A DNA stretch of 64,000 nucleotides from Acytostelium subglobosum LB1 (lineage: Eukaryota; Evosea; Eumycetozoa; Acytosteliales; Acytosteliaceae). The number at the start of each line of letters is the position of its first letter. Positions within the stretch are counted from its first letter, which is position 1. The notes beneath the pieces are model-generated. The model saw nothing but the letters and a program-made list of their open reading frames with translations, made no database searches and was not told the DNA's origin. This document shows positions 22,313-32,734 of this stretch, in pieces. The position numbers and the translations under genes were made by a program. The stretch is from NCBI RefSeq assembly GCF_000787575.1, contig NW_012236529.1, positions 620,001 to 684,000 on the forward strand, read 5' to 3'.

Positions 22313-22854
22313 TATATTGATCTATCTATCTATCTGTCCTGTCTCTCTATCTGTATATATAATATAACAAGTAGTTATACTTGATAATGTATCATCTCAA
22401 TATCAAAGTAAACTAATTCGAATTTTGGCGCCATGACAAACCCCCAACACCAAAATCAAATATTTGAAGTTCGAAAAAATCAATTTCCAATAAGGGGTGC
22501 TGTTTGGTACAACTATGTCAATCAAATTACCTTCACTTCACTTCACTTCATTTTGTTCAGCACAACAACACATAATATAAGATACCTTTATTTACATATC
22601 TTACTTATATTATTCATGAATATACATAGACTATTGACTTGACAGTGACAAAGCAAACTTGTCACAAGATCATTATCATGATAATGAATGAATCGATCAA
22701 GTATACATATCAGTTTAAAATCAACCTTTGTATCGACAAACAGACAAAACATACAACATGCAACAGATTCTCAATCGAACGAAACAGTATGTCCTTTCAA
22801 TCGTTCAATCATTCAATCAATCAATCAATGATCCACTAACTCATTCATTCATTC
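22313..22854. other. Divergent promoter region
   Basis: This lies between the divergent kinetochore-candidate (-) and ubiquitin-protease (+) genes. It holds TATC repeats at 22319-22333 and a CAATCAATCAATCAATG tract just before the protease start (22814-22830, sense orientation). Short open frames here have AT-rich composition and no family resemblance. Confidence 0.5.
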
Positions 22855-25603
22855 ATGATATTAGAATATGATGATGTATGCATCTTTACAAACAATTCAA
22901 AGCTGAGTCGTTCGGATATAGAGATATTACTACAGAACAATATAGCAAATATCATTTGTAATGAGAAGGAGATTGATGTTCAACTCTGTGCACCAAATTC
23001 ATTGATGCTTGGTTCATTCACCATTGTGAAGGAGTTGTCAAGAGTACCAGCATCTGTTGGGCGTTCAATATCTGGCTTTCAACAACAACAACAACATGAT
23101 GATCATATCACTCAAGAGAATATAGATAAACAATGGTCGGATATTAGCAATATACTCAAAGACTTGGAATATGCTGGTTATGTCGAATCTGATAAGTTCC
23201 CAAAGCACGTTCAAATATCATCATCGTCATCATCATACATTTCTCCCGAACTCGAGGACCCAATTGACAATAGCGACGATCAGATGAAGGACGGAACAAA
23301 GGCCATGCTCACATCAGATGAAAAAAGAAAGTATTTCTTCAATTCCAAGTCATCATCATTAGCATCGACATCCTCCAGCTCATCATCGTTATCAAAGCCA
23401 TCTGGAGCTTCCAAATTCAACCTTGCCCACACTCTACTCCCTGGCCAAGTGAGACTGCCGTCCATTGGGCTCACAAAGTCATCACTCTCTCAAACACAGT
23501 TCCAATTCGGCGCCAACAAGAAAGAGTCATTGCACGTCACCAATCAAAGTCCCATGCACCCAGCCAAACCAACACGTCTCAACAACACTAGCAGCAGCAT
23601 CAGTAGCAGTAGCAATGGAAACTCAACAACAAAAACCTTTGATCATTTCAGGAAGTTGGCAGAAGCGCCGCTGCCATCGACCAGGCCAGTCTTCAGGCAA
23701 CCACAAGAAGATGAACCTGAGGATATTGAGAGTCTCTCTGGGGAATCAAAGGATCACAAAGAGCAACAAAACATATCATCCTTACGATTGGCTACAACCT
23801 CATCCTCCACTTCCTCCTCATTATCATCATCCACATTCAAGAAGGACAACACTGGTATTGGCTATGGCAACAACAACAACAACAACAAACCTCCAATAAC
23901 GAATAATATCAGGAACATTGCAAGCAGTGTAAACAACAGCAAAAGGAAGTTTGACGATAGCCACTCGGGACCAGTCCAGCCATACAAATCACATGCCACA
24001 TCCACTTCATCATCATCATTTTCTAGGGATGACTTGAATCTATCCAAGAAGCCTGACTTTTGGTCCACCTTCCTACTCACCAATAATGACAAACCAAAGA
24101 GAACAAACTTGCTCAATGAGAAAGGGTAAGTACCGTGTGTATTGCTCCATCTCCTTGGGCACTCTACTGACACAATCAATCAAACAATCAACACTAGCTT
24201 TAAGAACTTGGGCAACACATGTTATATGAATGCAGTGTTGCAGTCATTCTTTGGTATCAACTCCATCGTGATGGATTTGAAGAACAAGGATTTGTGGAAG
24301 TATCTGGATGCAGATGATACCTCCACGACAACTGCGACGACGACAACAACACAACAACCAACAACTGGCTTGTACTCATCACTACTGTCATTGTTGCAAA
24401 AGAAGGAGAATGGCAAAGAGTCGACAAAGACACTGTTTGATTTCGAGCGAGGCATCGATACCAAGTCATTGAAGCAAGTGATTGACTCTTTCAATCCATA
24501 CTTCAAAGGCTATGCACAGCACGATGCACAGGAGTTCCTATTGTCACTGATGGACTTGCTGGAAAAGGAACTCAAGGATCAATTGGAGAAGGAGAATGGT
24601 CGACGTAGACAGGCGGCTGCCTCAACAAAGAATGACAACAACAACGACAACGACAACAACAACATTAATAATGATGAGCTGGTTAACGAACAAGGCGAAC
24701 ATAAGGACACACATGATGATGATAATCAAACAACAACTACTATCACTACTACAACGACAACGACGACCGACGACGGCGCCGCTACCACCGACAACATCAA
24801 CAAGACGAACAATAAGTTGATCAATATCTCATCTACTATATCGAGTATATGTCCGATCGCCCGCAACTTTAGATCGACAATCACCAAGCTCATCACCTGT
24901 ACAAAGTGTAAAGACATGACAACAACCCTAGAGGTTTTCACGGATATCTCACTTGATATCTTGCATTCACCGTAAGTACCCTTCATAGCTGACTTGGCCG
25001 GCCAAGACTGACTAATGACTAAACATCAACATCCTTCCAAACAGATCCAAAACCTACGACATCCAGGAGCTTTTGGATATTTATTTAAAGGAGGAGAGGA
25101 TTGAGAGGAAGTGTGAGGTTTGCTCTCATGGCGAATCGATCATCTCCAAACACTTCTCTGGTGCACCCAAGGTGCTGGCGCTGCACATCAAGCGTTTCAA
25201 ACGACATCCCATCACATCAACAATCACCAAAGATGCCACTATCATACTGCCAGTCGATCAGATATCAGTCTCCATTACTTCCCCTCGCAATACCAACGAC
25301 ATCGACAACTGCAATGGAAATGGCAATGGCAATGGACATCATTCAAAGTCAATCACTACCAATGGCTCAAACAGTACCAAATCATCATCAACGCAAAAGA
25401 CAGCAACAAGATACAAACTGCAGAGTGTCATCCAACACAAGGGAGAGTTCAGTCACTTTGGTCACTATGTATCATTGGTCAGGAAAGATGAAGGCAATTG
25501 GAAGTGTTTCGATGATGACCAGGTCAAGGAGGTATCTGTCACATCGCTCAACGAGGAGTTATTGACCAATGGATACCTTTACTTTTACACACGAATGGAA
25601 TAA
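22855..25603 (+). CDS. Ubiquitin-specific protease, USP37-like
   Basis: Exons 22855-24125, 24198-24971 and 25045-25603 give 867 residues. The N-terminal 80 residues (MILEYDDVCIFTNNSKLS onward) may be a PH-like fold as in USP37/26/29. Then come about 330 residues of Ser/Asn-rich linker. The catalytic domain opens with GFKNLGNTCYMNAVLQSFFG (Cys432 nucleophile), has the QHDAQEF box and a CxxC pair in TCTKCKD with a second in CEVCSHG (likely zinc), and closes with FSHFGHYVSLVRKD (His822) and KCFDDDQV. All catalytic elements are intact. It removes ubiquitin from proteins; the target is unknown. A long Asn/Asp/Thr insertion splits the catalytic domain between the QHDAQEF box and the zinc ribbon, which is typical of dictyostelid USPs. 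Confidence 0.9.
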
Positions 25604-25679
25604 ATGTCATACAATCGAACAAAGGAAAGCAAGATATTACTTGTATGCGCTTTTTTTACTACATTGATCCAACTACTAT

Positions 25680-26880
25680 TTAGTAAGTTCCAAACATTAT
25701 GTCGAATATAGTCGATGTGATTCCAAAGTTCTTGGTGTCATCCTTGTAGTGATGATTGAGATGGTTGGACTTGAACTCCTTCAACTTCTCGGGCAACCAA
25801 GAGATGTCTCCATGATGGAAGTAGTAGTGCAATGTATCATAGAGCATGTAACCAAAGGCAATACCTCCATACAGTGCCCAATTGAATCCAGTTGCCTGTA
25901 ACCAATCAGGGAATCCAAGGAACAATTTCCAAAATCCAAATGCTACTCATTGATTGATTGATTGATTGTTAGTGAATGGATGAATGTGTATTCTGATTGA
26001 CAAAGACATACCAATTACTGCAGAGAACATTGGAGGGAATGTGAGTCTGGTGGCATCATATGGCGTGAGATGATGAATACCATGGATAAAGAAATGTAGG
26101 AAGTTGCCCATGTATGAGCTTGTTTCAATGTGAAAGATGAATCGATGTAATATATATTCAAAGAATGACCATGAGAATAGTCCAAATGTGAACACAATTG
26201 CTGAGAACAATACTGAGCTATTGGGTTGTGTGATTGATGTATAGAATGTAAGTGTGATAATTGGTATCCACTGTATTATTGATTGATGGATGGATGTTAG
26301 ATATTGGAATGATTCCTTCCTTTCCAGCAAAAATTGTACAGGAACATACCAATGGGAAGATGTACCACCATGGCCACCTTGTGAACAACTCTAGGAAAGG
26401 ACTATCAAAGATGATGATCTCCTTGAGACCAGTCTGTGAGTGGATCCACCTCAGGTAGGTCGAACCTGGTAGATTCTTGAGCTGTGGTAGGATGGCCTTT
26501 GTAACGTCGACCAGTCCTTCCAGAGACTGGTCCTTGCTAACGGTGTTTAGGTTGTTCAGTTGGCTCAACTTGACTTTGGAACGGATCAGTTCAGAGACGG
26601 ATGGAGCCGACTTGCGATAACCGCGCAATGTACCAATCTTGTATCTCTGCAACATATTGTATGCAGTCTCTGAGTGTTCGTGCTCCGTATCATCTAGAAA
26701 CACCTGTGAGATATCCTTTCCAAGATGAGGCGCCACTATTTCCGAGCCACCCGGATGATCATATATGAACTGGGAGACATCAAATACATTTCCATCCAAT
26801 GTAACCCAAGCATCTTCTACAGTATCATGTTTGGCAACCTCCTCAACACTGAAGCTTTCGCTATCACAATTTGCAATCAT
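25680..26880 (-). CDS. Fatty acid 2-hydroxylase with cytochrome b5 domain
   Basis: Exons 26350-26880, 26012-26270 and 25680-25942 give 350 residues. Residues 10-90 are a cytochrome b5 domain with heme ligands His42 in DHPGG and probably His69 in EHEHS. The rest is a membrane-bound di-iron hydroxylase with histidine boxes HRFIFH, HFFIHGIHH, HYYFHH and HLNHHY, and four or so hydrophobic helices. The family (FA2H, yeast Scs7) hydroxylates the 2-position of the N-acyl chain of sphingolipids in the endoplasmic reticulum. All iron ligands I can check are present. The gene is convergent with the USP gene (77 nt between stops). Two of the introns carry the sense CAAT repeat. Confidence 0.93.
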
Positions 26881-28656
26881 GATTGTGACGATTCGTTTTA
26901 ACTAAAGCTAGAAGAATTAATTTGACTTTGTCTTTGTCTTTGTCTTGACTTATATAAATATTTTATATATATATATTTATATATATTGTAAGGTGGATGA
27001 TATGATATGATATGAACAACAACACGCGCGCAAAGTAATACGAAGCTAGCTATCTGAATGAATGAATGAACAAGTTGTTGTTGTTGGATTGGAATGTGAA
27101 TGAGTATGTGAGTGCACTTGGGGGGTGAGTAAGTAAGTGAAGTTGATAATAAATAGTTGTGTGTGAATGAATGACACTAGTCAATTCTCTTGTGTGTATT
27201 TGAGTAAGTAAGAAGTAATAATTAATGTGTGTATATGTGTGTGTGTATGTGTTTCGTAAGAATGAGAGAGGTGGTGGGGTGTAGTCCCAAGATTGAATGA
27301 AGGGATGTATGAGTGATAGGGAAGTAAGTGTAAGGGGTAGAAACAAGATCGTCTTGATTAGGTAAATGTTTATCAATGAGAGTGCTCGAGTGTCAGAAGC
27401 TCTTGGAATGGAAGGTCTCTCCTTGTTCTGTTGACCAATTGAATTTAAATTCATTTAACATCACAATAACACCACAACATGTACCTACATACACACAAAC
27501 AACAAACAATGACATTCATCATAATAGGTATGTGTGTCGTGTAGTGTCGTACGAATGATGGTAGATCATTGCCATCGACATCAGTGTCACATGGTTGGAT
27601 GGGATGGGTTGTGTGTAGTGTGTTCTTTGAGTAGCGGAGAACGGTCCACCCCCAGGCCATCTGGCCCCGGTGTCATCACACCCCCTGGCCCCAAATAAGG
27701 TGCAAGGGTGCACCTAAAAACAATAATCTTTTGTGTCGAAGACGAGACCAAACAACACAACCATCTGTTTATCGCGACGACAACATCCCTTTGTTTGTAT
27801 TAAATTATTATCACTTGATTCTTTTTCTGACTTTTTATTAATAAGATAGAGATTATTAGTTTGTTTTGACTTAATATGTTTGAAGATACATTAGATGTGA
27901 CTTCACAGAGATTCATTGAACGTATATATATGTTGTTGTTAAAACATTTCAATCAAATCAATAATCAACAAATGTTTGAAGTTGGATGTTAATTCTGTTT
28001 ATGGTTGAGTCTTGCCAAAATATCAATCAAGGTAATTGGCTGAATTTGAATTGCAGCGAGAGAATGAGAAAGACAGATATTAAACATAAAGTTTTATTCA
28101 AGATATATAAAAACTATTAATTTATTTATTTAACATCTATCAAACGAATAATAATAGTTAATGTCTCACGCCACTCGTGATACTGCTCACCATTTATGGG
28201 CAATTCGCGCATCATCCTTTGTAAATTTCAAAGTTGGTGGGGGTTGCCCAGTCCCCCTCCATACCATACAGTAAACGACCCATTTACACACACTAATTCA
28301 AACACTTAACTCCTATGCGTGCCATGCCCAGTCCAATCTGTATCTTAACTTAACCAAAAGATGGCTTGGCTTATCCTGTGTGTTGTCATGTGTGTTGAAC
28401 AACCGCAAAGACAAGAAATGGATGATGAATGATGTTGGCATGACTCCTTCTTCGTCCTTCCTTTACTTTATTCATTTGCATTTGCATTCATTATCTATCT
28501 TCTTACTCTTCATTCATTCAAACATATACATACGTAATACATCAATCCATCAATCAATCATATATATATATATACATTATTTGTAATATTATTAATATCT
28601 TGTACACTTTATAAATATAATACGTTAACGAAATAACGAACTAATCAATCAAAAAG
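26881..28656. other. Long intergenic region, about 1.8 kb
   Basis: This lies between the divergent FA2H and acyl-CoA oxidase genes. It holds TATA-type runs at 26950-26985, GTGT/TGAATGAATGA repeats at 27055-27070 and 27225-27252, and a GC-richer patch at 27640-27720 with a 7-bp hairpin AGGTGCA/TGCACCT near 27700-27715. CAATCAATCA leader repeats lie at 28540-28560. Open frames are short and look like shadows of repeats. I see no gene. Confidence 0.5.
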
Positions 28657-30759
28657 ATGGAAAGTGCTATGGAAAGAATTAGATCCTTAACAGGACATTT
28701 GGGAGTTGATGATAGTTCATCACCATTGTCAACGAATGATACTGCATCGTTGGTCCAACCACTCAAGACTTCAACTCCACTCGAGTGGAGAATTCCAGTG
28801 TTGGACGATTTCAAGGTCGAGAAGTTAAAGAGTACAATCCTCGGACATCCAGACGAGGAGAATATCGAGAACCGTAGATTGTTGCTCGAGGCGATGAGAG
28901 ATCCACTGTTCAGACCACAGCTCTATGCCACCGTGCCAGAGCAACGCGAGCTCACCCTCAAGCGTTTGAGAAAGGTGTCCGAGCTGCGCATTCTCAAAAT
29001 GGGCGAGATCGCTCAAAAGTTCAAGCGCTTCGTCAGCTTCCAAGAGTCTTTGGTCCTGTGCGACATGTCCCTCTCGGTCAAGTCATCCGTGCACTGGGGT
29101 CTGTTTGCCGGTAGTGTCGTGTTCCTTGGCACTGAGAAGCATAGACAATACTTTGACGACATTGATATTTGCAATATTCTCGGTTGTTTCGCTCTGACCG
29201 AGATGGGACATGGCAGCAATGTCAAGGGAATCGAGACACTGGCCGAGTATGACAATCGCACTCGCGAGTTTGTCATCCACACACCAAACGATACCGCTCA
29301 AAAGATGTGGATTGGCAATGCCGGTGTTCACGGAACAATGGCCACAGTGTTTGCCAACCTGGTGGTCAATGGTGAGAACCATGGCCTGCATCCATTCCTC
29401 GTCCAGATCCGTGATCCAAAGACCAATGCCACAATGCCAGGTGTCACAGCCGCTGACAATGGCCCAAAGATGGGACTAAATGGTGTGGACAATGGACGTC
29501 TGTGGTTCAACAAGGTTCGTATTCCCTACGACAACTTGCTGGATCGTTTCGGTGGAGTCAACGAGAAGGGAGAGTACACCACCCCAATCAAGAATCCAAA
29601 CGTGCGCCAGAACTCAATGTTGGAGGCACTCATTGGAGGCAGAGTCACCGTCGGTGCCATGGCCCTCCAGGCTGCCAAGCTTGGACTCACCATCGCCGTT
29701 CAATACGCACTGCAGCGTCGCCAGTTTGGCAACCCAGAGGAGTTGCTCATCGACTACCTCACTCACCAGCGTCGCCTGTTCCCCTTGATCGCCGCCACCT
29801 ACGCCTACCAGATCACCTCGCATTACATCATCGACAAGTTCAGCACTCGTTCCGAGAAGGACGCTCGTGACGTCTTCCTGATGGCCTGTGGTCTCAAGGC
29901 CACCGTCACATGGCATCGTTCAGAGACCCTGCAGATCTGTCGTGAGTCCTGTGGAGGCTTTGGCTTTGCCGCCAGCAGCCGAATTGGTCTTTACAAGAAC
30001 GACGCCGACGTCGATCTCACCTACGAGGGTGACAACACAGTCCTGATGCAAGCTGTCGCCAAGGCACTGTTGATGGAGTTCAAGTCCTACTTCACTGGCG
30101 CCAAGGCCATCACTGGCATGCTCAGCTACACCTACTCAAAGGGCCACATCGGCATCTTCCTGCGCAACAAGAACTTCTTTGTCAAGCGTCTTCACACCGA
30201 GGCACATCTCCTCGACCCAGAAATGCTGCTCGACGCCTTCATCTACCGCGAGTTCAAGGTTCTTCGCCAACTTGTCAAGTCACTTCGCACCAAGGTCAAG
30301 AGCGAGAAGATGACTGGAGCCAAGGCTTGGAACGCCTCTTTGGACTTGGTCATGAAGCTGGCCACCTGCTACGTCGAGCGTCTAACCATCGAGAGATTCC
30401 TTCAGGAGATCCAAAAGTCATCCGATGATGTCAAGCCAATCCTCAACCTACTCTGTGTACTTTTCTGTTTGACAAAGATTGAGCGTAAGTAGTACTGATC
30501 AGTTGATGACCAATCAATCACAAGTACTAACCCAAACAACCAATAATATAATATAGGCGACATGGGATGGTTCTTGTCCAACAAGTACTTTGCACCAGTC
30601 AAGGCTCAGGCTATTGAGAATGCAATCAACAAGGTCTGTGTGTCCATGAGGGATCACGCACTTCCCTTGGTTAAGGCTTTCGATATCCCAGACTACCTCA
30701 TCAGTGCACCAATCGCTGGAGACTATGTTGCTCACTTCTCCGATCCAAAGAACTACTAA
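28657..30759 (+). CDS. Peroxisomal acyl-CoA oxidase with PTS2-like signal
   Basis: Exons 28657-30484 and 30557-30759 give 676 residues, the usual family length. Residues 7-15, RIRSLTGHL, fit the PTS2 consensus (R-I-x5-H-L); the C-terminus PKNY is not a PTS1. The FAD-binding region includes CFALTEMGHGSNVKGIETLAEYD and WIGNAGVHGTMATVFANL. The catalytic base is likely Glu457 in DLTYEGDNTVL. A second helical domain follows with RQFGNPEELLIDYLTHQ before it and CRESCGGFGF near the active site. The enzyme does the first step of peroxisomal fatty-acid beta-oxidation, making enoyl-CoA and hydrogen peroxide. Codons are strongly C-ending relative to neighbours, suggesting high expression. The start ATG follows a CAAT-repeat leader. 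Confidence 0.95.
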
Positions 30760-30885
30760 ATCGATCAATCAAACAATCTAACGAACCAACGAGTGAGCGC
30801 AACCATGGATACGTATCCATGACCGAATCGAACAACCAATCAATCTATCAAATAATATCCACTATGCATGTATGCACTTCATCCT

Positions 30886-32397
30886 TTACTTGATAAGACG
30901 TGTTAGCTCGACTAGTGAGCTGCCAATCTGAATATCATAGACAGCCAGTAGGGCAGGTGTTGGCTTGAACTTTTGAGGCAGGGACTTGCGATTGACGACA
31001 ACTTTGTAGAGTGATGGATGTGTCTCGAGGACGGTGAACAGTTGTTGGAACAATGGCAGAGTCAGATTGAAATACAACGTGAGTGTCTTGAGCTTGTTGT
31101 TGTTGGACACACTGGTGAACAGTGATGCCAGGTCGCTGGGCGACTCGCCATAGATGTTCGTGACGGTGAGATGCTCGATCGATCGATTGCCAACCAACAT
31201 GAATGCCAAATTATCCAATCGCATTATATTGCTACTCTTGGCAATGGCCAGCGAGTTAAGACGCTCGTGCTTCTGCATGCCCATCATCAGTCGGTCAAAG
31301 ATGGGACCATTGTCATCACGCTCATACAACACGGTGAGATGATTGAGTTGCTCCGGCAACATGAAGTTGAACGTCAACAGCTCGCTATGCGTACAGATGG
31401 ACGATGGTGCCAACAGACGCAGCGTGAGATCCTTGAGTGAGCGCTGTCTTTGTATGTTTCGCGCGACCGACACAGTGGTGGGGAGGGCCGAGCCAAGGGT
31501 CCTGATTGTGTCGCTGCGGAGAAGGAACGACAGGAACTGCTCGCTGGCCTGCGGGAAAGCAGTCGACAGCCAGGCCAGCTCGGGGACCATCTGAAGGGTG
31601 GCCCACGGGTACTCTTCCTCCTTTGTGAACTTGGTCTGCAGGTCGACCTTGGTGAGCTGCGGGAATACTGTTGGACAGCCCGCCAACAATGTCGCGAGCA
31701 GTGTCGGGTGGATGTCCAGCACCATCTTGCGCACATTGGACAGAGAGCGCACATAGTCGATCGTGGGCTGGTACTCGTCCTCGGCCAGAGCACCAGTGTG
31801 TGACTGCCAATTGCTAAACACCAGACACACCTTGCTCAAACATCGACTGACCTCTTGAGGGATCAGGGCAAAGGTGGCCGCGGGGATGGGATGGGTGATG
31901 CGGATGTACAGCTTGTTGAGGTGGCGCTTGTACTGCGTGGATTGTACGCGGTCTAATGTTTGAATGACATGTTGGAAGCGTGGATGCAACAATGTAGCAC
32001 TGTCAACAATGAGCAACTTGAGACGCGCAAAGCATTTGGAGTCGATCGTGTCCAGTTGTGCGGGCGAGTCGATATGTTGCATGGCTGAGATGCGTTTGTA
32101 GCGATTGTTTGACGGTTCGACCAACAGGCTCATTGTGTAGATGGCCGAGGTGAGCGAGTGTGCGCTCAGCAGGCTGTTGGTGAAGTTGGGCAGATGTGCG
32201 TTGTCCAGGTAGTACTCCCAATGTTGGGAGTCGTCCAATCTCGAATGGATGTTGGCCACATACTGAAGGTAGCTCTTGGACACCAGGCTCAATGTAGCCC
32301 GATCATTCTTTGAACAATGATACAAGTATCTAACAATCAACTTGTGCACTGTTGGTGGCAGGTCATGAAGTATTTGTGTTTGAACATTGACGTCCAT
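30886..32397 (-). CDS. Leucine-rich, F-box-like N-terminus protein
   Basis: This single exon encodes 503 residues. Residues 8-45 (LHDLPPTVHKLIVRYL, then RATLSLVSKSYLQYVA) resemble the start of an F-box (LPxxL, LxLVSKxY). The rest is Leu-rich with irregular repeat-like units such as LTHLTVLYERD-type strands (EQLNHLTVLYER, RSIEHLTVTNIYG, NKLKTLTLYFNLTL), consistent with a degenerate leucine-rich solenoid. Families of this shape are expanded in dictyostelids and lack known functions. Role as a substrate adaptor of an SCF ubiquitin ligase is possible if the F-box is real. No membrane segment or signal peptide is present. It is convergent with the acyl-CoA oxidase gene. Confidence 0.65.
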   Translation of the reverse strand: MDVNVQTQILHDLPPTVHKLIVRYLYHCSKNDRATLSLVSKSYLQYVANIHSRLDDSQHWEYYLDNAHLPNFTNSLLSAHSLTSAIYTMSLLVEPSNNRYKRISAMQHIDSPAQLDTIDSKCFARLKLLIVDSATLLHPRFQHVIQTLDRVQSTQYKRHLNKLYIRITHPIPAATFALIPQEVSRCLSKVCLVFSNWQSHTGALAEDEYQPTIDYVRSLSNVRKMVLDIHPTLLATLLAGCPTVFPQLTKVDLQTKFTKEEEYPWATLQMVPELAWLSTAFPQASEQFLSFLLRSDTIRTLGSALPTTVSVARNIQRQRSLKDLTLRLLAPSSICTHSELLTFNFMLPEQLNHLTVLYERDDNGPIFDRLMMGMQKHERLNSLAIAKSSNIMRLDNLAFMLVGNRSIEHLTVTNIYGESPSDLASLFTSVSNNNKLKTLTLYFNLTLPLFQQLFTVLETHPSLYKVVVNRKSLPQKFKPTPALLAVYDIQIGSSLVELTRLIK

Positions 32398-32734
32398 CTC
32401 TCTCGGTCTCGGTTGATTGATGTGTGAGTGGTGGAATGATTCCAGGTATGAGTGTTTGAATGATTGGAGTTGTTTGGTATAAGGGCGTGTGTTCTATCTC
32501 TTATCTCTTTACATGGATTGGTGTCATTAACTGACAGTTGATCAAAAAAATATCAGCATTTGGGATAAAAACGAGTTTTGATCAAATCAAAGAAATTGAT
32601 CGGAAGAGATGGTGAAGAGTGTGAGTTGTCACCAGCCCAGGCCTCAAGATGTGTCCTTTCAAGTACATTCAAACCTATCATACATTCAAACAATCAATTA
32701 TTTTTATATTTGTTATTATTATTATTTATAAATA
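32398..32734. other. Divergent promoter region
   Basis: This 337-nt stretch lies between the leucine-rich gene (-) and the dioxygenase-F-box-actin gene (+). TTGATCAAAA occurs twice in inverted or direct form (32538-32545 and 32575-32590). There is an AT-rich run directly before the right-hand start. No gene is seen. Confidence 0.5.
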
